Both the position numbers and the translations under genes were made by a program. From Conexibacter sp. (lineage in GTDB: Bacteria > Actinomycetota > Thermoleophilia > Solirubrobacterales > Solirubrobacteraceae), in NCBI GenBank assembly GCA_025964055.1, contig JAOPZP010000037.1, forward strand, positions 1 through 5,551: a stretch of DNA of 5,551 nucleotides, given 5' to 3'. Under the pieces are notes generated by a model that did not search any database, was not told the DNA's origin, and saw only the letters and a program-made list of their open reading frames with translations. Shown here one piece after another: positions 1 through 5,114 of this stretch (the stretch's first letter is position 1; every line of letters begins with the position of its first letter).

Positions 1-203
1 CGTGGGGACTGTCCCCATTTGAGGGAGCCGTGGGGACTGTCCCCATTTGAGGGAGCCGTGGGGACTGTCCCCATTTGAGGGAGCCGTGGGGACGGAGCCG
101 TGGGGACTGTCCCCATTCGATGGAGCCGTGGGGACTGTCCCCCTTTGAGGGAGCGTTGGGGACTGTCCCCATTTGAGGGAGCCGTGGGGACTGTCGCCAT
201 TTC
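1..203. repeat. 28-bp tandem array with a 15-bp odd palindrome per unit
   Basis: There are eight head-to-tail units, each CGTGGGGACTGTCCCC followed by ATTTGAGGGAGC. Units start at 1, 29, 57, 85, 99, 127, 155 and 183. Each carries TGGGGAC-T-GTCCCCA, a perfect palindrome around a single T. Units 1-3 are identical. Unit 4 (85-98) is only 14 bp because the second half of its palindrome and the linker are missing. Unit 5 has two linker changes, unit 6 has CCCCC in place of CCCCA, unit 7 starts GT instead of CG, and unit 8 has GTCGCCA, which breaks the palindrome, before the array fades out. The array is cut by the left window edge, so its full length is unknown. All frames meet TGA in the linker, so it is not coding. 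It lies just downstream of the CoA-transferase stop codon, where it could fold as RNA or DNA hairpins. REP-like palindromes are known elsewhere, often linked to RAYT transposases, but no such gene is visible here. Confidence 0.95.
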
Positions 204-205
204 GA

Positions 206-214
206 GGTCTGACC
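206..214. repeat. 9-bp odd palindrome GGTC-T-GACC after the transferase stop
   Basis: GGTCTGACC is a perfect palindrome around a central T. It starts one base after the TGA (218-216) of the minus-strand CoA-transferase gene and sits a few bases from the last degenerate unit of the 28-bp array. It has the same design as the array palindrome, with two arms around one T, but GTC-T-GAC replaces GAC-T-GTC. It could be a small hairpin at the transferase mRNA 3' end or the remnant of a second repeat family. It has no U-tract, so it is not a canonical terminator. Confidence 0.5.
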
Positions 215-215
215 C

Positions 216-1325
216 TCAAGGGAGGCGGGGTGGGGCGGTGCGGTAGGTCGGTGGGGTGGCCGACAGGCTGATCGGGTTGCGGGTCACCGCGATGGGGGAG
301 CCGTCGGTGCGGGGGAGGGTGACGATCGGCTCGAGGCCCAGGGAGGAGGCCAGGGCGAACGCGCCGGCGACGTCGTTGACGAGGCCGGCCGGCACGCGGG
401 CGGCGGTCAGCGCCGGGGCCCACTCGGCGGCGGGTCGCGCCGCCAGCCGCTCCTCCAGCGCCGCTCGCAGCGCCACCCGGTGCGCCACGCGGTCGCCGTT
501 GGCCGCGAAGCGCGGATCGGTCGCGAGCTCCGGCGCGCCGACGACCTCGCACAGCGCCGCGAACTGGCGGTCGTTGCCGACCGCCAGGACGAGCTCGCCG
601 TCGCCGGTGGCCAGCAGCTCGTAGGGCGCGATGCTCGGATGCGCGTTGCCCATCCGCTGCGGCACCACGCCGCCGGCGGTATAGGACGAGCCCTGGTTGA
701 CCAGCGCCGCCAGCAGCGAGGTGAGCAGGTCGACCTCGACGCGCTGGCCCTCGCCGGTGCGCTCGCGGTGGCGCAGCGCGGCGAGGATCCCGACCGTCGC
801 GAAGAGCCCGGCCAGCACGTCGACCAGCGCGACCCCGACCTTCTGCGGCTGGCCCTCAGCCATGCCCGTGACGCTCATGAGCCCGCCGAGCGCCTGGATC
901 AGCAGGTCGTAGCCGGGCAGCTCGGCGCCCGCCCCGGCGCCGAACCCGGTGATCGAGCAGGTGACGAGCGCCGGATGCTCAGGGCGCAGCTGCGCGTCCG
1001 ACAGGCCCAGGCGATCCATGACCCCCGGCCGGAAGTTCTCCACGACGACGTCGGCCTCCAGCGCCAGAGCTCGCGCCCGCGCGCGGTCCGCCGGCGCGCC
1101 GAGGTCCAGGACGACCACGTCCTTGTTGCGGTTGACCGCATCGAAGTAGGTCGAGACGCCGTCGGCGTCGAACGGCGGCCCCCACGCCCGCGTGTCGTCG
1201 CCGATCCCCGGCCGCTCGACCTTGGTCACCGTCGCGCCGAGGTCGGCGAGCATCATGGTGGCGAACGGCCCCGCCAGGACGCGGGAGAAGTCGAGGATCT
1301 TGAGGTTGTCGAGCGCGGCGGTCAT
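216..1325 (-). CDS. Family III (CaiB/BaiF) CoA-transferase, probably glutarate-activating
   Basis: This 369-aa protein matches the usual family III CoA-transferase length and reads through the typical blocks. The N-terminal LKILDFSRVLAGPFATMMLADLGA lies near residues 8-31, with KVERPG at 35-40, NRNKDV at 65-70, VVENFRPGVMDRLGL at 94-108, and VDVLAGLFA at 168-176, where Asp169 fits the catalytic aspartate that carries the acyl anhydride. The late GNAHPSIAPYE block at 226-236 is also family-typical. These enzymes move CoA between carboxylic acids in the cytoplasm. The divergent neighbour is glutaryl-CoA dehydrogenase, so I infer that it makes glutaryl-CoA from glutarate using succinyl-CoA or a similar donor, like human SUGCT. 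Substrate is not readable from sequence, and other dicarboxylates are possible. I chose ATG 1325 because the family N-terminus begins there. The 94-codon open stretch upstream would run across the divergent gap and into gcdH. An AGGA at 1338-1335 gives a 9-nt spacing, but it overlaps the predicted -10 box. Confidence 0.93.
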   Translation of the reverse strand: MTAALDNLKILDFSRVLAGPFATMMLADLGATVTKVERPGIGDDTRAWGPPFDADGVSTYFDAVNRNKDVVVLDLGAPADRARARALALEADVVVENFRPGVMDRLGLSDAQLRPEHPALVTCSITGFGAGAGAELPGYDLLIQALGGLMSVTGMAEGQPQKVGVALVDVLAGLFATVGILAALRHRERTGEGQRVEVDLLTSLLAALVNQGSSYTAGGVVPQRMGNAHPSIAPYELLATGDGELVLAVGNDRQFAALCEVVGAPELATDPRFAANGDRVAHRVALRAALEERLAARPAAEWAPALTAARVPAGLVNDVAGAFALASSLGLEPIVTLPRTDGSPIAVTRNPISLSATPPTYRTAPPRLP

Positions 1326-1333
1326 GTGCGACG

Positions 1334-1363
1334 ATCCTAGATATTCGAAGATCCACCGGTCAA
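1334..1363 (-). promoter_or_regulatory. Predicted CoA-transferase promoter with palindromic operator in its spacer
   Basis: Read on the minus strand, TTGACC (1363-1358) and TAGGAT (1339-1334) are separated by 18 nt and fit actinobacterial -35 and -10 boxes. The spacer holds GAT-A-TTCGAA-G-ATC at 1340-1353, a 14-bp palindrome with one mismatched pair and the most AT-rich spot in the area. A protein bound there would sit on the transferase promoter and just upstream of gcdH, so one site could control both genes. The GntR regulator encoded after gcdH is the natural candidate. A second weaker match to the FadR-type TNGTNNNACNA consensus is ATGTGCGACGA at 1324-1334, which differs at the first T. 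I see no convincing promoter pair for gcdH itself. Confidence 0.55.
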
Positions 1364-1368
1364 CCAGC

Positions 1369-1373
1369 AGGAG
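1369..1373 (+). promoter_or_regulatory. Ribosome binding site of gcdH
   Basis: AGGAG lies 7 nt before ATG 1381. It decides between that start and the second in-frame ATG at 1402, which has no comparable purine tract before it. Confidence 0.8.
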
Positions 1374-1380
1374 AGCGCCC

Positions 1381-2574
1381 ATGACCGCCGCGCCGGCCAC
1401 CATGTCCCAGACCATCCGCCCCAAGGACTTCCTCGGGCTCGACGCCCTCCTCGGCGACGAGGAGCGCGACATCCGCGACACGGTGCGCGCGTTCGTCGCC
1501 GACCGGATCGTCCCGGAGGTCGGCGACTGGTTCGAGGCCGGCGAGGTCCCCGTGCACGAGCTCGCGCCCGCCCTGGGCAAGCTCGGCGTCCTCGGCATGC
1601 ACCTCACCGGCTACGGCTGCGCGGGCGCCTCGGCCACCGCCTACGGCCTGGCCTGCCTCGAGCTCGAGGCCGGCGACAGCGGCGTCCGCAGCCTCGTCTC
1701 GGTCCAGGGCTCGCTGGCGATGTACGCGATCTGGCGCTGGGGCAGCGAGGAGCAGAAGCAGCAGTGGCTGCCGCGGATGGCGGCCGGCGAGGCGATCGGC
1801 TGCTTCGGGCTGACCGAGCCCGACGCCGGCTCGGATCCCGGCGCGATGCGCACCCGCGCGCGCCGCGACGGTGACGACTGGATCCTGCACGGGCAGAAGA
1901 TGTGGATCACCAACGGCTCGGTCGCGGAGGTCGCCGTGGTCTGGGCCGCCACCGACGAGGGCGTCCGCGGCTTCCTGGTCCCGCGCGGCACCCGGGGCTT
2001 CACGACCCAGGACATCCACAAGAAGCTGTCGCTGCGCGCGTCGGTCACCTCGGAGCTGCTGCTCGACGACGTCCGCCTGCCCGCCGCGGCGATGCTGCCC
2101 GAGGCCACCTCGCTGCGCGGCCCGCTCTCCTGCCTGAACGAGGCGCGCTTCGGGATCGTCTTCGGCGCGGTGGGCGCCGCGCGCGCCTGCTTCGAGTCGG
2201 CGCTGGACTACGCCGGTGAGCGCCTCGCCTTCGGCAAGCCGATCGCCGGGACCCAGATCCAGCAGCAGAAGCTCGCCTTCATGGCGCTCGAGGTCAACCG
2301 CGCCGCGCTGCTGGCGCTGCACCTGGGCCGCATGAAGGACGCCGGGACGCTGCGCCCCGAGCACGTCTCGATGGGCAAGCTGGGCAACGTCAACGCCGCG
2401 CTGGAGGTCGCCCGCACCGCGCGGCAGGTGCTCGGCGCCAACGGCGTCACGCTCGAGTACCCCGTCATCCGCCACATGAACAACCTGGAGTCGGTCGTGA
2501 CCTACGAGGGCACGGCCGACATCCACGCGCTCGTCGTCGGGGGCGCGCTCACGGGGATCCAGGCCTTCCGATGA
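1381..2574 (+). CDS. gcdH: Glutaryl-CoA dehydrogenase
   Basis: This is a 397-aa FAD-dependent acyl-CoA dehydrogenase of full family length. It oxidises glutaryl-CoA and decarboxylates it to crotonyl-CoA, passing electrons to ETF, in lysine, tryptophan and glutarate breakdown. The signature blocks in order are DSGVRSLVSVQGSL (99-112), GSEEQKQQWLP (121-131), GCFGLTEPDAGSDPGAM (140-156), WITNG (175-179), KLSLRAS (215-221), ERLAFGKPI (280-288), and TYEGTADIHALVVGGALTGI (374-393). Glu376 aligns with the catalytic Glu370 of the human enzyme, and Arg103 with its substrate-binding Arg94. Glu96 and Tyr375 match residues I recall as typical of decarboxylating members. The TYEGT-DIHAL and ITGIQAF-type ending separates it from general acyl-CoA dehydrogenases. 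ATG 1381 has a good ribosome site, and a longer open frame from 1192 would overlap the divergent gene. The stop overlaps the next start as ATGA, which implies translational coupling with the GntR gene. No ETF genes are in view. Confidence 0.95.
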   Translation: MTAAPATMSQTIRPKDFLGLDALLGDEERDIRDTVRAFVADRIVPEVGDWFEAGEVPVHELAPALGKLGVLGMHLTGYGCAGASATAYGLACLELEAGDSGVRSLVSVQGSLAMYAIWRWGSEEQKQQWLPRMAAGEAIGCFGLTEPDAGSDPGAMRTRARRDGDDWILHGQKMWITNGSVAEVAVVWAATDEGVRGFLVPRGTRGFTTQDIHKKLSLRASVTSELLLDDVRLPAAAMLPEATSLRGPLSCLNEARFGIVFGAVGAARACFESALDYAGERLAFGKPIAGTQIQQQKLAFMALEVNRAALLALHLGRMKDAGTLRPEHVSMGKLGNVNAALEVARTARQVLGANGVTLEYPVIRHMNNLESVVTYEGTADIHALVVGGALTGIQAFR

Positions 2575-3242
2575 GCGGCGCGGCGACGGCGCCGGGGCCG
2601 GGGCCGCAGACCACGCAGCAGCACGCGCTCGACGGCCTGCGCCGCGCGATCGTCGCGGGCACCCTGCGCCCGGGTCAGCGCGTCGCGCAGGAGGAGGTCG
2701 CCCAGGGCCTGGGCGTCAGCGTCGCCCCCGTGCGCGAGGCGTTGCGCGTCCTGGAGCAGGAGGGCCAGGTGACCTACTTCCCGCGGCGCGGCTACTTCGT
2801 CACCGAGCTGCGCATGGCCGACCTGACCGAGATCTACGAGCTGCGCGACGTGCTGGAGGAGCGCGCGGCGCGGCGCTCCCTGCCGACGCTCGACGACGAC
2901 GCGCTGCAGCGGATCGCGCTGGCCGCGCGCGACTGCGTCGCCGCCGCGGAGGCCGGCGACGTCGCCGGCGAGCTGGAGGCCAACCGGCGCTTCCACTTCG
3001 CCATCCTGGAGTCGCCCGAGCAGGTCCACGCGATGCGCGTCATCCGGCTCCTGTGGGACTCCACCGAGGCCTACCGCGCGATGTACTACAACTCGCCTCG
3101 GGAGCGCCGCGCCGCGATCGACGCCCACGAGCGCATCGTCGCGGCGATCGAGCGCAGGGACGCCGACGCGCTCGTGGCCGAGCTGCGCGCCCACCGCGAG
3201 CGGGCGCTGGACGTCCTCGCGGGCATCCTGGCGACGCCCTGA
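2571..3242 (+). CDS. GntR-family regulator, FadR/FCD subfamily
   Basis: This 223-aa protein has two parts. An N-terminal winged helix (about 18-78) shows LRRAIVAGTLRPGQRVAQEEVAQGLGVSVAPVREALRVLEQEG and RRGYFV, the classic GntR recognition region. The C-terminal FCD ligand-binding domain (about 86-212) shows YELRDVLEERAA, NRRFH, DAHERIVAAI and LRAHRERAL. His142, His186 and His208 fit the FCD metal-ligand histidines. Asn138 takes the place often held by Asp. Such proteins are dimeric, usually repress catabolic operons and release DNA on binding an organic acid or acyl-CoA. The start overlaps the gcdH stop by ATGA, with AGG at 2561-2563 as a modest ribosome site. Its job is therefore inferred to be control of the gcdH/CoA-transferase pair, possibly through the palindrome at 1340-1353. 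The ligand is unknown, with glutarate or glutaryl-CoA the leading guess. It differs from the LysR-type GcdR known in Pseudomonas. Confidence 0.92.
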   Translation: MSGAATAPGPGPQTTQQHALDGLRRAIVAGTLRPGQRVAQEEVAQGLGVSVAPVREALRVLEQEGQVTYFPRRGYFVTELRMADLTEIYELRDVLEERAARRSLPTLDDDALQRIALAARDCVAAAEAGDVAGELEANRRFHFAILESPEQVHAMRVIRLLWDSTEAYRAMYYNSPRERRAAIDAHERIVAAIERRDADALVAELRAHRERALDVLAGILATP

Positions 3243-3254
3243 ACGCCGCCCCGA

Positions 3255-4172
3255 TCAGCCCAGCAGCGCCGGCGCCAGCCGCTCCAGCTCGCGCAGGGCG
3301 CCGGCGACGTCGGTCCCGACCGGTTGCACGCACACGTGGTCGGCGCCGGCCTCGTGGTGCTCGGCGACGCGCCGGGCGATCGTCGCTTCGTCGCCCCACG
3401 GGATCACCGCGTCGATGAGGCGGTCGCTGCCGTCGCCGGCGAGGTCCTCGTCGGTGTAGCCGAGGTCCCGAAGGTTGTTGGTGTAGTTGGGAAGGGCCAG
3501 GTACAGCTTGGCGTAGCGGCGGGCCCGCGCCCGAGCGACCGACGGGTCGGCCTCCAGCACGACGGCGACCTCGGGCGCCAGCAGCGGCTCCCCGCCCAGC
3601 GCCGCGCGGGCACGTGCCGTGTGCTCGGCCGGCACGAAGTACGGGTGCGCCCCGGCGGTGCGGTCGCGCGCCAGCTCCAGCATGCGCGGGCGCAGGGCCG
3701 CCAGGACCAGCGGCACGGGCTCGGCCGGCACCGGGCCGGCCCACGGGGTCGCGTCGATCCCGTCGAGGTAGGCGCGCATCGCCGTCAGCGGCTTGGCGTA
3801 GTCATGGCCCCGCATCGCCACCGCGGGCCGGTGCGAGACGCCGATGCCGGCGGTGAAGCGGCCGGGATGGGCGTCGGCCAGCGCCAGCGCGGCGTTGCGC
3901 ATCGCCGTGGCGTCGCGCGCCCAGATGTTGGCGATGCCGGTGCCCACCGACAGGCGCTCGGTCGCGCCGAGCAGGAGCCCGGCGTGGGCGAACGCCTCCT
4001 TGGCGCTGGGCGTCTCGCTGATCCAGAGCGCCCCGTAGCCGAGCTCCTCGATGCGCTGCGCGACGCCGCGCGCGTCCGCCCAGGCCACCTGCCCGAGGGG
4101 GCCGAGCCAGACGCCGACGCGTCCCAGCTGCGCCTTGGCCGTCGCCCCGTCCGCCCACACGTCACCGCTCAT
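3255..4172 (-). CDS. Luciferase-like (LLM) oxidoreductase, probably F420-dependent
   Basis: This 305-aa protein has the bacterial luciferase-like TIM-barrel pattern: LGRVGVWLGPL (16-26), RIEELGYGALWISETPS (40-56), LSVGTGIANIWARDATAM (74-91), HPGRFTAGIGVSHRP (102-116), LTAMRAYLDGID (129-140), VPLVLAALRPRMLELA (153-168), and a late YTNNLRDLGYTDEDLAGDGSDRLID stretch (230-254). The overall pattern resembles the actinobacterial MSMEG_4141-type group, which is predicted to use cofactor F420. The cofactor assignment is by family and was not tested, and FMN is the alternative. Substrate is unknown. I chose ATG 4172 because GGGAG (4184-4180) lies 7 nt upstream. The longer open frame to 4298 would run through the promoter region and lacks family-like sequence. 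The gene converges on the GntR gene with only 12 bp between stop codons, and no clear terminator is seen there. It is divergent from a winged-helix regulator gene, its likely controller. Confidence 0.9.
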   Translation of the reverse strand: MSGDVWADGATAKAQLGRVGVWLGPLGQVAWADARGVAQRIEELGYGALWISETPSAKEAFAHAGLLLGATERLSVGTGIANIWARDATAMRNAALALADAHPGRFTAGIGVSHRPAVAMRGHDYAKPLTAMRAYLDGIDATPWAGPVPAEPVPLVLAALRPRMLELARDRTAGAHPYFVPAEHTARARAALGGEPLLAPEVAVVLEADPSVARARARRYAKLYLALPNYTNNLRDLGYTDEDLAGDGSDRLIDAVIPWGDEATIARRVAEHHEAGADHVCVQPVGTDVAGALRELERLAPALLG

Positions 4173-4194
4173 GATCCAGCTCCCAGGTCGTGAA

Positions 4195-4215
4195 GTTCGA
4201 GCAACATCGAACATA
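4195..4215 (-). promoter_or_regulatory. Inverted repeat and -10 box upstream of the LLM gene
   Basis: GTTCGA (4195-4200), a GCAACA spacer, then TCGAAC (4207-4212) form a perfect 6-6-6 inverted repeat. On the minus strand TATGTT (4215-4210) fits a -10 box and overlaps the right arm. A start near 4203 would leave a leader of about 30 nt containing the GGGAG ribosome site. A bound repressor would cover the -10 and the start point. I see no good -35 box, so the promoter is either weak or activator-dependent. The likely binding proteins are the wHTH regulator encoded divergently or an unlinked factor. Confidence 0.45.
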
Positions 4216-4218
4216 GCA

Positions 4219-4247
4219 CGGCGCACGCCGCGGGGCGTCGGCGCACG
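4219..4247. repeat. 9-bp direct repeat CGGCGCACG, two copies 20 bp apart
   Basis: CGGCGCACG occurs at 4219-4227 and again at 4239-4247. The 20-bp offset is close to two turns of B-DNA, so proteins on both copies would face the same side. It lies upstream of the LLM -10 box in the divergent regulatory gap. Activator-type half-sites are one reading. Chance in GC-rich DNA is the other. Confidence 0.35.
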
Positions 4248-4276
4248 AGCGCCGGGACTGATCGATCTACGACCAT

Positions 4277-4302
4277 CACTGTGCAGCAACAGTTGCACAG
4301 TG
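4277..4302. promoter_or_regulatory. Perfect 9-8-9 inverted repeat, candidate operator
   Basis: CACTGTGCA (4277-4285), 8 nt, then TGCACAGTG (4294-4302) form a perfect inverted repeat. A second palindrome, GCAAC-A-GTTGC (4286-4296), is nested between and into its right arm. The repeat overlaps the -35 box (TTGCAC, 4293-4298) of the predicted regulator promoter. Half-sites of this length and symmetry suit a dimeric winged-helix protein, so autoregulation by the gene starting at 4368 is the simplest reading. Confidence 0.65.
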
Positions 4303-4321
4303 GTGCTTCGCGGAGTACGGT
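4293..4321 (+). promoter_or_regulatory. Predicted promoter of the winged-helix regulator
   Basis: TTGCAC (4293-4298) and TACGGT (4316-4321) are separated by exactly 17 nt. Transcription would start near 4328, giving a leader of about 40 nt. The -35 box lies in the right arm of the inverted repeat at 4277-4302, as expected for repression by occlusion. Confidence 0.55.
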
Positions 4322-4367
4322 ACGCCGCCGTTCATCGGACCCACCCGCGATCGGAGATCAGCCCCGG

Positions 4368-4832
4368 ATGACCACCACCACCACCCGCAAGCAGCAACAG
4401 GAACGGCGCAAGACGCTCAGGCCGCACCCGGCCCGCGACCAGATCATCGACGTGATGCGCAGCTACGGCCGTCCCATCAGCCCCACGCGCCTGGCCCGCG
4501 TCACCGGCGCGACGCTCGGCTCGGTCGCCTACCACGTGCGCACGCTCGTGGGCGCCGGCGTCGTCGAGCTCGCCGACGAGGGCCGCGTCCGCGGCGCGGT
4601 CGAGCACTTCTACGCGCTGGTGCCCAACGAGGCCGACACCCAGCTGACCGATCCCGTCGGGACGCTGCTCGGGCTGTGTGGCGCGCTGACGGTCCCGGCG
4701 CCCGACGGGGGCTACCCCCGGCCGACCGAGCTCGACGACCGAGCCCGCAAGGAGCTGCGGTCGGTGCTCGACAAGCTGCGGCCGCAGGTGCAGGGCATCG
4801 TGGCCGGGGCCGCACGGCGCGGCGAGGGCTGA
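4368..4832 (+). CDS. Winged-helix (ArsR-like) transcriptional regulator
   Basis: This is a 154-aa protein. After a basic Thr/Gln-rich tail (1-20, with five ACC codons in a row), residues 20-84 form an ArsR/HTH_20-type winged helix: HPARDQIIDVMRSYGRPISPTRLARVTG, then LGSVAYHVRTLVGAGVVELAD as the recognition helix and wing start, then RGAVEHFYAL. The C-terminal TELDDRARKELRSVLDKLRPQVQGI (120-144) is a charged helix likely to pair in a dimer. The only cysteine is Cys104, and there is no CxC-type metal site, so metal sensing is unlikely. I chose ATG 4368, with GGAG (4353-4356) 11 nt upstream, because the upstream GTG at 4281 lies inside the operator palindrome. It is divergent from the LLM gene and probably controls that gene and itself. 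The signal sensed is unknown. An 88-aa gene follows 15 bp downstream and could be co-transcribed. Confidence 0.85.
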   Translation: MTTTTTRKQQQERRKTLRPHPARDQIIDVMRSYGRPISPTRLARVTGATLGSVAYHVRTLVGAGVVELADEGRVRGAVEHFYALVPNEADTQLTDPVGTLLGLCGALTVPAPDGGYPRPTELDDRARKELRSVLDKLRPQVQGIVAGAARRGEG

Positions 4833-4847
4833 GCGCGGCACCTCGCA

Positions 4848-5114
4848 ATGAGCGACGACGGCGTTGCGCAGCCGGCTGGGGCGGGTCGCGATGGCGGCCC
4901 GGCCGACGCCGTCGCGGTGTGGGAGGCCCAGACGGAGTACGCCATCGGCGTCCTCATCCGCCGCTACCTGGCGGAGAGCCCGGCCCCGGGGAGGAGCCAG
5001 ATCGCCCGGGACTTCCAGGACTGGGCGCACGCTCTTGCAGCCGACGGCCGAGCGCGCCTGGAGGAGCTGGGGGCGGGCCATCTTCGGCCCGTCCGGCCCC
5101 CGGGCCGGCGCTGA
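4848..5114 (+). CDS. Small 88-aa protein of unknown function
   Basis: I do not recognise this protein. It starts 15 bp after the winged-helix regulator gene and could share its transcript. The first 20 residues are Gly/Ala/Asp-rich and likely disordered. Residues 21-75 look like two amphipathic helices with several aromatics: AVAVWEAQTEYAIGVLIRRYLAES, then QIARDFQDWAHALAADGRARLEEL. The tail is Pro/Arg-rich. No signal peptide, membrane segment or cysteine is present. Third codon positions are strongly G/C through the middle (about 4905-5030), which supports real coding on this strand. Against it, there is no good Shine-Dalgarno before ATG 4848, with the nearest GAGGG 19 nt away, and the last 161 bp overlap the convergent XRE-like gene. 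Translational coupling to the preceding stop could replace a ribosome site. A DNA- or protein-binding accessory role is possible but unsupported. Confidence 0.5.
   Translation: MSDDGVAQPAGAGRDGGPADAVAVWEAQTEYAIGVLIRRYLAESPAPGRSQIARDFQDWAHALAADGRARLEELGAGHLRPVRPPGRR

Noticed and set aside
1..203. CRISPR array
   Set aside because: The units are contiguous and the 12-14 bp between palindromes is the same in nearly every copy. There are no unique spacers and no cas genes.
1..203. Plasmid iterons or a replication origin
   Set aside because: There is no Rep gene, DnaA-box cluster or AT-rich region nearby, and the flanking gene is ordinary catabolism.
1..203. G-quadruplex-forming tract
   Set aside because: The G-runs are separated by up to 14 nt and each GGGG is matched by a local CCCC, so hairpins are far more likely.
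1192..1380. Upstream start for gcdH
   Set aside because: It would overlap the transferase gene and adds no family-like sequence. ATG 1381 has AGGAG at 7 nt.
1326..1607. N-terminal extension of the CoA-transferase by 94 codons
   Set aside because: It would cross the divergent promoter gap and run antisense into gcdH. The family N-terminus begins at ATG 1325.
1360..2526. Long open frame antisense to gcdH
   Set aside because: Its protein is low-complexity and rich in Arg/Ala/Gly/His with no domain. It is a shadow of high GC at gcdH third positions.
3225..3275. Bidirectional terminator between the GntR and LLM genes
   Set aside because: Only 12 bp separate the stop codons. GC palindromes such as GCGCCGGCGC are present, but none has a T-tract and this one is inside coding sequence.
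4173..4298. Longer start for the LLM oxidoreductase
   Set aside because: The extension is Arg/Pro-rich and crosses two inverted repeats. ATG 4172 has GGGAG at 7 nt and lies close to the family N-terminus.
4281..4367. GTG start for the winged-helix regulator
   Set aside because: The GTG lies inside the operator palindrome and upstream of the predicted promoter -10, so it would not be in the mRNA.
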